From Pseudomonas grandcourensis (GTDB lineage: Bacteria > Pseudomonadota > Gammaproteobacteria > Pseudomonadales > Pseudomonadaceae), in assembly GCF_039909015.1 (NCBI RefSeq), contig NZ_CP150919.1:1650501-1714500 (forward strand): 64,000 nucleotides of DNA, written 5' to 3'. The translations under genes were made by a program, and so were the position numbers. Below are positions 46,013 to 53,458 of this stretch, one piece after another. Numbering within the stretch: position 1 is the first letter of the stretch; each line of letters starts with the position of its first letter. The notes beneath the pieces were generated by a model. It was not told the origin of the DNA and ran no database searches. It saw only the letters and a list, made by a program, of their open reading frames with translations.

Positions 46013-46642
46013 GTGAGTCAATTTTTCCAGATTCATCCGGAAAACCCGCAAGCGCGCCTGATCAAACAGGCAGTCGAAATCATCCGCAAGGGCGGGGTGG
46101 TGATTTATCCCACGGACTCTTCCTACGCCATAGGTTGCCAGATCGGCGACAAGGTGGCCGTGGAGCGCGTTCGGCGCCTGCGGCAGCTGGATGAAAAGCA
46201 CAACTTCGCGCTGATCTGCAGCGACCTGTCGCAACTTGGCCTGTTCGCCAAGATCGACACCGGCACGTTCCGCATTCTCAAGGCCCATCTGCCGGGGCCC
46301 TATACCTTCATCCTCAACGCTACGCGCGAAGTGCCGCGGTTGTTGTTGCACCCGAAGAAACGCACCATCGGCCTGCGCGTGCCGAGCCACCCGATTGCCC
46401 TGGCGTTGCTGGCTGAACTGGGTGAGCCGTTGATGAGCGTGACCCTGATCATGCCCGGCGATGAAGACCCGTTGAGCGACCCGCACGAAATGCGCCAGTT
46501 GCTCGAACACCAGGTCGATCTGATCATCGACGGCGGTTTCGGCGGGATCAAGGCGTCCACGGTGATCAGCCTCGCCGACGGCGAGCCGGAAGTGATTCGC
46601 GTTGGTTGCGGCGACCCTGCGCCGTTCATGGTCGAGGCCTAG
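46013..46642 (+). CDS. yciO: YciO-family Sua5/YrdC-like protein
   Basis: 209-residue YrdC-fold protein: KGGVVIYPTDSSYAIGCQ, LPGPYTFILNATREVPR and KKRTIGLRVPSHPIAL. Related to the threonylcarbamoyl-AMP synthases that act in tRNA t6A formation, but YciO is a separate branch whose exact role is less clear. The GTG at 46013 (VSQFFQIHPENPQ) with AGGTAGAG upstream is chosen; an ATG at 45974 inside rnm is in frame. Its stop abuts the scpA start codon. Confidence 0.88.
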   Translation: MSQFFQIHPENPQARLIKQAVEIIRKGGVVIYPTDSSYAIGCQIGDKVAVERVRRLRQLDEKHNFALICSDLSQLGLFAKIDTGTFRILKAHLPGPYTFILNATREVPRLLLHPKKRTIGLRVPSHPIALALLAELGEPLMSVTLIMPGDEDPLSDPHEMRQLLEHQVDLIIDGGFGGIKASTVISLADGEPEVIRVGCGDPAPFMVEA

Positions 46643-47461
46643 ATGTCCGCAGTAGAACCCGTCGACAGTCAGGCCGGAGCCCAGCAAGAACTGCCCTTCG
46701 CCATGGTCTATGGCCAGGCGGTCATGGAAATGCCGCTGGACCTGTACATCCCGCCGGATGCCCTCGAGGTCTTCCTCGAAGCCTTCGAAGGGCCCCTCGA
46801 CCTGCTGCTGTATCTGATCCGTAAACAGAACATCAACATCCTCGACATCCCGGTGGCGGAAATCACTCGCCAGTACATGGGCTACGTCGAATTGATGCAG
46901 TCGGTACGCCTGGAACTGGCCGCCGAATACCTGGTGATGGCCGCGATGCTGGCCGAGATCAAGTCGCGGATGCTGCTGCCACGGGCCGAAACCGTCGAAG
47001 ACGAAGAGGACGACCCGCGCGCCGAACTGATCCGCCGCTTGCAGGAGTACGAACGCTTCAAGGCTGCCGCCGAAGGCATCGATGGCCTGAGTCGCGTCGG
47101 CCGTGATGTGGTGGTGCCCAAGCTTGACGCTCCGGAAGCCCGGGCACGCAAGCTGCTGCCGGACGTGCGCTTGTCAGAGCTGCTGTTGTCCATGGCCGAG
47201 GTCTTGCGCCGTGGCGACATGTTCGAAAGCCATCAGGTCAGCCGCGAAGCGCTGTCGACCCGCGAGCGCATGAGCGATGTGCTGGAACGCCTCAAGGGCG
47301 GCGGTTTCGTGCCGTTTGTCGAGCTTTTCACCGCAGAAGAAGGGCGCCTGGGGGTGGTGGTGACCTTCATGGCGATCCTTGAACTGGTCAAGGAATCCCT
47401 GGTCGAGCTGGTGCAGAATGAGCCATTTGCCGCGATCCATGTGCGAGCCCGAGCCGAATAA
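46643..47461 (+). CDS. scpA: Segregation and condensation protein ScpA
   Basis: 272-residue kleisin subunit that bridges SMC heads in the SMC-ScpA-ScpB condensin. Typical motifs: FEGPLDLLLYLIRKQNINILDIPVAEI and LAAEYLVMAAMLAEIKSRMLLP; C-terminal winged-helix end FVPFVELF. The ATG follows the yciO stop with no gap. A longer N-terminal extension of about 40 residues precedes the conserved start. Confidence 0.93.
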   Translation: MSAVEPVDSQAGAQQELPFAMVYGQAVMEMPLDLYIPPDALEVFLEAFEGPLDLLLYLIRKQNINILDIPVAEITRQYMGYVELMQSVRLELAAEYLVMAAMLAEIKSRMLLPRAETVEDEEDDPRAELIRRLQEYERFKAAAEGIDGLSRVGRDVVVPKLDAPEARARKLLPDVRLSELLLSMAEVLRRGDMFESHQVSREALSTRERMSDVLERLKGGGFVPFVELFTAEEGRLGVVVTFMAILELVKESLVELVQNEPFAAIHVRARAE

Positions 47462-47472
47462 CGAGTCGAAAC

Positions 47473-48462
47473 ATGAACCTGACTGAACCCCGTGATCTGG
47501 CACCCTTGCTTGAAGCCTTTCTGTTGGCCTCGGGAAAGCCGCAATCTTTGGAAAGCCTGTTCGAACTCTTCGAGGAAGGCGAGCGCCCGGAACCGCCGGT
47601 CTTCAAGAAGGCCCTGACGATTCTCGCCAAGTCCTGCGATGGTCGTGCGTTTGAACTCAAGGAAGTGGCCTCGGGGTATCGCCTGCAAATTCGCGAGAAG
47701 TTTGCGCCGTGGGTCGGGCGTCTGTGGGAAGAGCGCCCGCAGCGTTACTCCCGGGCCATGCTGGAAACCATGGCGCTGATTGCCTATCGCCAGCCGATCA
47801 CCCGTGGCGAAATCGAAGACGTGCGGGGCGTGGCGGTCAACAGCAACATCGTCAAGACCTTGATGGAGCGCGAGTGGATCCGCATCGTCGGCTACCGCGA
47901 CGTACCCGGCAAACCGGCGATGTTCGCCACCACCAAGGCGTTCCTCGATCACTTCAACCTGAAGAACCTCGATGACCTGCCGCCGCTGGCGGAACTGCGC
48001 GAGCTGGAACCGGATCCGGTGCTCGAATTCGACGACGCCCCCGTACCCGCCGGGCTGCAAGAGTTGGCCGACGCCAGCGCCGAGCCGGAAGAGCCCAAGG
48101 AAGAGACCAGTTTCCACACGCTGTTGCTGGAACTGGACAGCATGGAAGAAGGGATCAAGACCGACTTCGACGACTTGTTGCGTGATGGGGCGTCGCCTGA
48201 ATTCGATCCGGAGCAGTCGGTCGTCGAGCCAGAAGTCGAAGCGGCACAGCCCGAGCCTGAACCGGAAGGTGAGCCAGAGCCCGAGATCGAGCCGGAGCAG
48301 GACGACGACATCCTCGGCGTTGCCGAAGCCCGGGAAAAACTCCTGGCCGCCGTGGCTGCGCTTGAGCAGCCAAAGCCTGAGCCTGAACTGAGCGACGAAG
48401 AAGCCGAAGCATTGGCCCTGGCCGAAGCGATCGAGGCCGAACGCCGCGAATTCGAAGACTGA
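47473..48462 (+). CDS. scpB: Segregation and condensation protein ScpB
   Basis: 329-residue ScpB. Two winged-helix domains occupy about residues 1-180 (LLEAFLLASGKPQSLESLFELF; ETMALIAYRQPITRGEIEDVRGV). About 140 further residues are very acidic, Glu/Pro-rich and probably unstructured; the core alone would be near the usual 180-200 residues. It follows scpA by 11 bp in the same operon. Confidence 0.93.
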   Translation: MNLTEPRDLAPLLEAFLLASGKPQSLESLFELFEEGERPEPPVFKKALTILAKSCDGRAFELKEVASGYRLQIREKFAPWVGRLWEERPQRYSRAMLETMALIAYRQPITRGEIEDVRGVAVNSNIVKTLMEREWIRIVGYRDVPGKPAMFATTKAFLDHFNLKNLDDLPPLAELRELEPDPVLEFDDAPVPAGLQELADASAEPEEPKEETSFHTLLLELDSMEEGIKTDFDDLLRDGASPEFDPEQSVVEPEVEAAQPEPEPEGEPEPEIEPEQDDDILGVAEAREKLLAAVAALEQPKPEPELSDEEAEALALAEAIEAERREFED

Positions 48463-48468
48463 CGCAAA

Positions 48469-48563
48469 CCCTGTGGGAGCGAGCTTGCTCGCGATGACGG
48501 CAGCACATTCAACATTAAAGTGACTGATAAACCGCTATCGCGAGCAAGCTCGCTCCCACAGGG
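48469..48563. repeat. REP pair (REPIN), GTGGGAGCGAGC family
   Basis: Perfect 27-bp inverted pair, 48469-48495 and 48537-48563 (core CTGTGGGAGCGAGCTTGCTC), right after scpB. Same family as 7011-7101. The remaining 170 bp before rluB holds the rluB ribosome site GGAGGTG and nothing else evident. Confidence 0.92.
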
Positions 48564-48735
48564 ACTTGTACTTGCCGGAAGACCTTGTGTCACCGGCCAG
48601 CGGAAAAACAAATAACCTTGCCTTGATCAGCTAGTCTCTGATGCGCAAACGCCCTCATGCGCGTATGATTCGCGACCCTTCGGCGATCCCTTCGCCCAAG
48701 TACCCAGTTTTCAGACCACACCGGGAGGTGCCCAG

Positions 48736-49956
48736 ATGAGTATCAAAGACCAGCAAGACGACCAGCCAATCGGCCCAGCAGGCGAAAAACTGCAGAAAGT
48801 CCTCGCCCGTATCGGCGTCGGCTCGCGCCGTGACGTGGAAGCCTGGATCAGCCACGGCCGCATCAAGGTCAACGGCAAAGACGCCACCCTTGGCCAGCGC
48901 GTCGACATGCACGACGCCATCACCATCGATGGCAAGGTGATCAAGCGCGAAGAAGCCGCCGAGTCGGTGCGCCGCGTGATCATGTACAACAAGCCCGACG
49001 GCGAGATCTGTACCCGTGTCGACCCGGAAGGCCGTCCGACCGTGTTCGACAAGATGCCGCGCCCTAAAGAGGGTCGCTGGATCAACATCGGTCGCCTGGA
49101 CATCAACACCACCGGTCTGCTGATGTTCACCACTGACGGTGAGCTGGCCAACCGCCTGATGCACCCTTCCTACGAAATGGACCGTGAATACGCGGTACGT
49201 GTGCGTGGCGAAGTCGATGACGAGATGATCGAGCGTCTGAAAGCCGGTGTTGTCCTCGAAGACGGCCCGGCCAAGTTCACGGACATCAAGCAGGCACCTG
49301 GTGGTGAAGGTTTCAACCACTGGTACCACTGCGTGGTGATGGAAGGTCGTAACCGCGAAGTTCGTCGCCTGTGGGAGTCCCAGGGCCTGGTGGTCAGCCG
49401 TCTGAAGCGCGTGCGTTTCGGCCCGGTGTTCCTCAACTCCGACCTGCCGATGGGCCGCTGGCGCGAAATGAGCCAGTACGAAGTCGACATCCTGAGTGCC
49501 GAGGTCGGCTTGACGCCGGTCGCGATGCCGCAGATGAACGCCAAGAGCAAAGACAAGCTTGACCGGATGCAGCGCAAGTCGTCGCGTCCGATGGCCAAGA
49601 CCGAGCGCGTTCGTACCCTGCGTCCAGCCACTGGGACAGCCGCCGCACCTGCCGCGCCGCGTGCCAGCCGCGAGCCGCAGATCGAAGGCGAGCGTCCAGG
49701 GCGCAAGCCTGTTGCCCGTCAGGACGGCGAACGCGGTCCACGCACGCCACGTCCGGCCAATGGCCGTACCGAGCGTGGCGAAGGTCGTGGTACGCCGGTA
49801 GCCGATCGCCCGGCCGACACCAAGCGCCCGGCCAAGCCTGCGCCTAAGCGTCCGGGGATCAAGCTGGTCGACGGCGACACGCCATCGGGCAAGCGCCGTG
49901 GCGCACCGGCCGGTTCCGGCCAGCGTCCGGGCTTTGGTCGTCGCAAGCCGGAGTGA
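48736..49956 (+). CDS. rluB: 23S rRNA pseudouridine(2605) synthase RluB
   Basis: 406-residue pseudouridine synthase. S4 RNA-binding domain (EKLQKVLARIGVGSRRDVEAWI), then the RsuA/RluB catalytic core with GRLDINTTGLLMFTTDGELANRL, whose Asp in RLDxxTxGL is the catalytic residue. From about residue 270 there is a basic Arg/Pro/Ala/Gly-rich tail of some 135 residues, likely disordered and RNA-binding. GGAGGTG precedes the ATG. Follows scpB after a REP pair. Confidence 0.93.
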   Translation: MSIKDQQDDQPIGPAGEKLQKVLARIGVGSRRDVEAWISHGRIKVNGKDATLGQRVDMHDAITIDGKVIKREEAAESVRRVIMYNKPDGEICTRVDPEGRPTVFDKMPRPKEGRWINIGRLDINTTGLLMFTTDGELANRLMHPSYEMDREYAVRVRGEVDDEMIERLKAGVVLEDGPAKFTDIKQAPGGEGFNHWYHCVVMEGRNREVRRLWESQGLVVSRLKRVRFGPVFLNSDLPMGRWREMSQYEVDILSAEVGLTPVAMPQMNAKSKDKLDRMQRKSSRPMAKTERVRTLRPATGTAAAPAAPRASREPQIEGERPGRKPVARQDGERGPRTPRPANGRTERGEGRGTPVADRPADTKRPAKPAPKRPGIKLVDGDTPSGKRRGAPAGSGQRPGFGRRKPE

Positions 49957-49992
49957 GGCAGCGGTAAGCTTCGAGCTGCAAACTGCAAGTAA

Positions 49993-50023
49993 AACGCCAA
50001 CCATCGGGTTGGCGTTTTTTTTT
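49993..50023 (+). terminator. Rho-independent terminator of rluB
   Basis: Perfect stem AACGCCAACC (49993-50002) with GGTTGGCGTT (50007-50016), loop ATCG, then a run of T to 50023. Confidence 0.93.
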
Positions 50024-50367
50024 GCAGTCCCTGTCAAAAGCGGTCAGTGAAACAGGCCCGCTACTCTCTCCATAAATGGGGCATTTCACCCACCCAATCG
50101 GGGGTTTACCACCTAATTTGAGGAATCTTCCCTTCCTCACCTTTCTCTCTCTTGAAACACTCAAAAACAGCCTGTTAATTCATTTGAACTTTTTCTTCGC
50201 TTTATTGAAATGGCTCATTAGTTGCACCACCCCAAGGTACTCGCAACCGCTGTCGTCCCGGACATCATGGAGACGGCGGGGCCTGCCGGATTCGGCATGA
50301 CGCGAGGGTGAAAAATGAAACGTGCGACACCAACATGCAGCTCCATCGCCTCCTATGAGGAGTTCCT
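50024..50367. promoter_or_regulatory. Intergenic region before the response regulator
   Basis: 344 bp without a gene. The middle (about 50110-50220) is AT-rich, unlike the flanking housekeeping DNA, and marks the left border of the compositionally different segment. AGGAG lies just before the regulator's ATG at 50368. Confidence 0.4.
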
Positions 50368-51078
50368 ATGAGTTCCATGATCAAGATTGGCATCGTTGAT
50401 GATCACCCGCTGTTAAGGGATGGGGTCACAATGGCGCTGAAGAAAGTCGCTGACTTTCAGGTGGTCGAGCAGGGGGCGTCTGCGGAGGATGCCCTGGAAA
50501 TTGCCGCTCGTTTTGCTCCGGATGTTTTGCTGATGGATGTAAATATGCCGGGCGATAGCTTTGCTGCCGTGCGAGCGATCTCAGCTTCTTCGCCGACAGT
50601 TAAAGTTTTGATGCTGACGGTGTCCGAGTCCATCGAGGATGCCTATTCCGCCCTCGAGGCGGGTGCGCAGGGATATGTGCTGAAGGGCATAAGCGGTCGT
50701 GAGCTTGTGCAAGCCATCAGAAATGTTGCCGGTGGTGAAACCTTCATTACACCCAAGCTTGCCAGCAAGCTGTTGAGCAATTTCGGAAAGCACGCGGCTG
50801 ATAAGCAAAAGATCGAGCTGACCCATCGCGAAGAACAAGTTATCCGGGAAGTATCGAAGGGCCTGACAAACCGCGAGGTTGCTATCAAGCTTGAGCTCTG
50901 CGAGAAGACCATCAAGCACTACATGACGAATGTCATGTACAAGCTACGCGTTCGTAACCGGACGCAGGCAGTCGCAGCAGTGAGACGGCATTGGGAGAGT
51001 GACCATATACCTGGCTTATGTGGTGTTCTTCAACGCCGTGACTTGAATGACAGCGGTAAGACAAGTAGCGGGCGATAA
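50368..51078 (+). CDS. NarL/FixJ-type (LuxR) response regulator
   Basis: 236-residue response regulator. The receiver has Asp11-Asp12, phosphoacceptor Asp57 (LLMDVNMPG) and the conserved Lys in YVLKGISG; the C-terminal LuxR helix-turn-helix is LTHREEQVIREVSKGLTNREVAIKLELCEKTIKHYMTNVMYKL. A ~25-residue tail follows. Faces the sensor kinase gene tail to tail with 45 bp between stops. The pair is inferred to work together and may control the peroxidase gene 2.4 kb further on. Codon use is more relaxed than in the rluB region. Confidence 0.9.
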   Translation: MSSMIKIGIVDDHPLLRDGVTMALKKVADFQVVEQGASAEDALEIAARFAPDVLLMDVNMPGDSFAAVRAISASSPTVKVLMLTVSESIEDAYSALEAGAQGYVLKGISGRELVQAIRNVAGGETFITPKLASKLLSNFGKHAADKQKIELTHREEQVIREVSKGLTNREVAIKLELCEKTIKHYMTNVMYKLRVRNRTQAVAAVRRHWESDHIPGLCGVLQRRDLNDSGKTSSGR

Positions 51079-51123
51079 GCGCTTGCGGTTACTTGAGTGC
51101 AACGCTCATTCTGGCACGGGTGA

Positions 51124-52620
51124 TCAGATTTTGAACTGCGCCCTGGCTTTGGTTCCGGCATGGGGCGCCGATTCAATGATGAATATTCCGCCGAGGGATT
51201 CGACGCGATAGCGCATGCCGATAAGGCCCAGACGAGTTCTACCTCGACTTGGCACACTTGGTTTTTCGGTTGAAATACCCACTCCCGCATCTTCGACTTG
51301 CACTTCCAGTAGTCCTTCGCAATGAGAGGCGCTGAGCTTTTGGCCTTTTCCACCGGCGTGAATATAGGCATTGTTCAATGCTTCCTGGGCGAAGCGGTAA
51401 ATACAAATTTTATGCGCTATCGGTACATCGTCTGGAAGCGTATCAAGCTCCAGTTCTACTCGCGTCTCGGTTCGCTCTTCGTGCCGCTCGGCAAGCAATA
51501 CCAGCGCATCGTGCAGGGTCAGGTCATTGACTTCCGGAAGAGCCAGGCCGAGTGATATTTCCCGCACTTCGTTTAAAGCATCCTCGCCGGCGCGCCTGAT
51601 CATTTCGAGGACTTCTCCATCCGAGGCTCCTTGCGAATCTTCGAGCTCTTCAAGGCGAAGGAGAATAAGTGACAACAGCTGGGCAGGACCATCATGAAGA
51701 TCTGCCCCGATCCGCCGAAGAGTGAGTTCATTGATTCTGGAAAACTCGCGATTGGCTGTAGTGACTTTGTGCTGAAGGGCGGCATTGTTCGAGTGCAACT
51801 TTGCTTGCTCATCCATTCGCCATTCAAGTACTGTTTCATGCTGCTTTATTATCTTGTCATCGCGCCGAACGATAAAAAATAACAACAAAAGCATGGCTGT
51901 CGTTGCTGTACCGACAATCGCCCATACTTTCTTGCGAACATTATTGATTTCGCGCTGTAACGCTTCCGCTGTTTCGTAGAACTCTCCAACCGCAACAATC
52001 TTTCCAGTACCTGTTTCGCGCAGGGGAGCAAAAATTTCATAGAGCGGAATATTCAGGCTTCGCTCGAAAGCGTCCTCCGTATCATCCTCAAAATCATTGT
52101 CCAGTTCTGTATAGATCTTGCCCGTCAGCGCCTGTGAGATCTCTTCTGTCGGAAAAGTTTTCTGGACTGTGGATTTGTCGGCGCTGTAGACAATCGTGCC
52201 GTCTGGAAGCCAGATTTTTACCGAGACTACATGTGTACTCAGCGAGGTGTTGGACAGCAGGTGATCAATGGCCTGAATGGTTCCATTGGGGAGTTCTTTG
52301 GCAGTGGTCAGTCCCTGGACGAAAGGTTCGAGAAAGTTCTGCATATAACGCGCACCGGTCTCTGCCGCCGTTTGAATCGTTGCATCTTCGATACTTTGGC
52401 TTACGAGGTTTCCAACGAACGTCATGGTCAAGCCCAGAATGATTGTGGCGCAGATTACGAACTGGGTTGAGCGGCTTGAATGGCGCAGTTTCGCACGGGT
52501 GCTCTGTCTCCCGGGGGCTGCGCCACTGGACGTTTGGCCAGCCTCTGATCCGACCAAGGTCTGACCCGGTTCTTCGACCAAAGTCTCAGAATTTGATTGG
52601 GCTTTTGTCTCTGTACACAT
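51124..52620 (-). CDS. NarX-type sensor histidine kinase
   Basis: 498-residue sensor kinase of the HisKA_3 class that pairs with NarL-type regulators. A cytoplasmic N-terminus of about 50 residues is followed by transmembrane helices at about 52-72 and 233-252. Between them a periplasmic sensor of about 160 residues has KIWLPDGTIVYSADKS and EIFAPLRETGTGKIVAVGEF, a PAS/Cache-like pattern. Phosphoacceptor His309 is in RRIGADLHDGPAQLLSL; ATP boxes are EALNNAYIHA, VEDAGVGI and RLGLIGMRYRVESLGG. Ligand unknown. Transcribed toward the response regulator gene, not in one operon with it. Confidence 0.9.
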   Translation of the reverse strand: MCTETKAQSNSETLVEEPGQTLVGSEAGQTSSGAAPGRQSTRAKLRHSSRSTQFVICATIILGLTMTFVGNLVSQSIEDATIQTAAETGARYMQNFLEPFVQGLTTAKELPNGTIQAIDHLLSNTSLSTHVVSVKIWLPDGTIVYSADKSTVQKTFPTEEISQALTGKIYTELDNDFEDDTEDAFERSLNIPLYEIFAPLRETGTGKIVAVGEFYETAEALQREINNVRKKVWAIVGTATTAMLLLLFFIVRRDDKIIKQHETVLEWRMDEQAKLHSNNAALQHKVTTANREFSRINELTLRRIGADLHDGPAQLLSLILLRLEELEDSQGASDGEVLEMIRRAGEDALNEVREISLGLALPEVNDLTLHDALVLLAERHEERTETRVELELDTLPDDVPIAHKICIYRFAQEALNNAYIHAGGKGQKLSASHCEGLLEVQVEDAGVGISTEKPSVPSRGRTRLGLIGMRYRVESLGGIFIIESAPHAGTKARAQFKI

Positions 52621-52692
52621 CCGGGTAGCCCCTCAATACTCATTTTCAATGGAGTGTAAAGCTTGCGTTGGAGGTTGAAGGCGGGAGGCGCG

Positions 52693-53160
52693 ATGAATAG
52701 TTTAAAAAGATTCTCAATCCATCTGGATAATCGCTATTTCCGGCAACAACAGCTGTCGGTTATTTCCAATAGTGTGGTCGGCCATTCGCACCCTGGCACT
52801 CAAGTCAAACTCGGCTCACTTGAAATTTCTGTTGAGAAAACGCTCCAGTACAACGGTGCGGGTGTACCACTCAATCAGAACCAAACCTATGGTTCCAAGG
52901 GTTTCCTGACTCCGCCACCGAGCGTGCGGAGCCGGTCTCCAATACATACTAGTCAATTCGTAGTCGATACCAGTTTTCTCAAGGATAAAAGGCTTGTTGA
53001 CGAAGCCGCATGGACGCAGAACCGTGCCATCACCCCTCAGGAAGTCCCGGAATATGCCGATCTTCACGCGCATATTCCGGCCAATACCTCTGTTCTCTGG
53101 ATGTGTGGCATCTGTGACAAGCCCCCAATGTCTGAGAGAACACCATGTACAAATGCATAG
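52693..53160 (+). CDS. Doubtful small hypothetical protein
   Basis: 155-codon open frame starting at ATG 52693 with GGGAGG four bases upstream. The product has no family I recognise, no signal peptide and a mixed, weakly biased codon use; it ends with a lone WMCGICDKP motif. It lies in the 838-bp gap between the kinase start and the peroxidase gene. It may be a real small gene, a decayed gene, or chance. The rest of that gap shows nothing nameable. Confidence 0.3.
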   Translation: MNSLKRFSIHLDNRYFRQQQLSVISNSVVGHSHPGTQVKLGSLEISVEKTLQYNGAGVPLNQNQTYGSKGFLTPPPSVRSRSPIHTSQFVVDTSFLKDKRLVDEAAWTQNRAITPQEVPEYADLHAHIPANTSVLWMCGICDKPPMSERTPCTNA

Positions 53161-53458
53161 AGCCCCGATACGTGACGGGGCCGTTGGTAAGTTGCACCTT
53201 CCATTCGACCTGGGTTCATGGGCCTTCGCCTCCTTGAGGCGCAATACCTGCCTGTAAGTACGGTTGTCATGGGGAATTGATCCTCAGTCGAGCTCTGCTG
53301 ATTGCTTGCAATTCAGTAGGGGCTCGGTGCGGCCGTGGTACCGGGTCCCGTCGTTCTAATTTCGATTTTCATTTATGGGGTTAAGCACTAAACCACGCGT
53401 TTGCAGCGGTGTTTTATGCGTGTGGTTTCCTGATTGGTTAAGCATCGAGGAAACAGCC

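Noticed and set aside
50368-52620. Regulator and kinase as one operon
   Set aside because: They are on opposite strands, stop to stop, with separate promoters.
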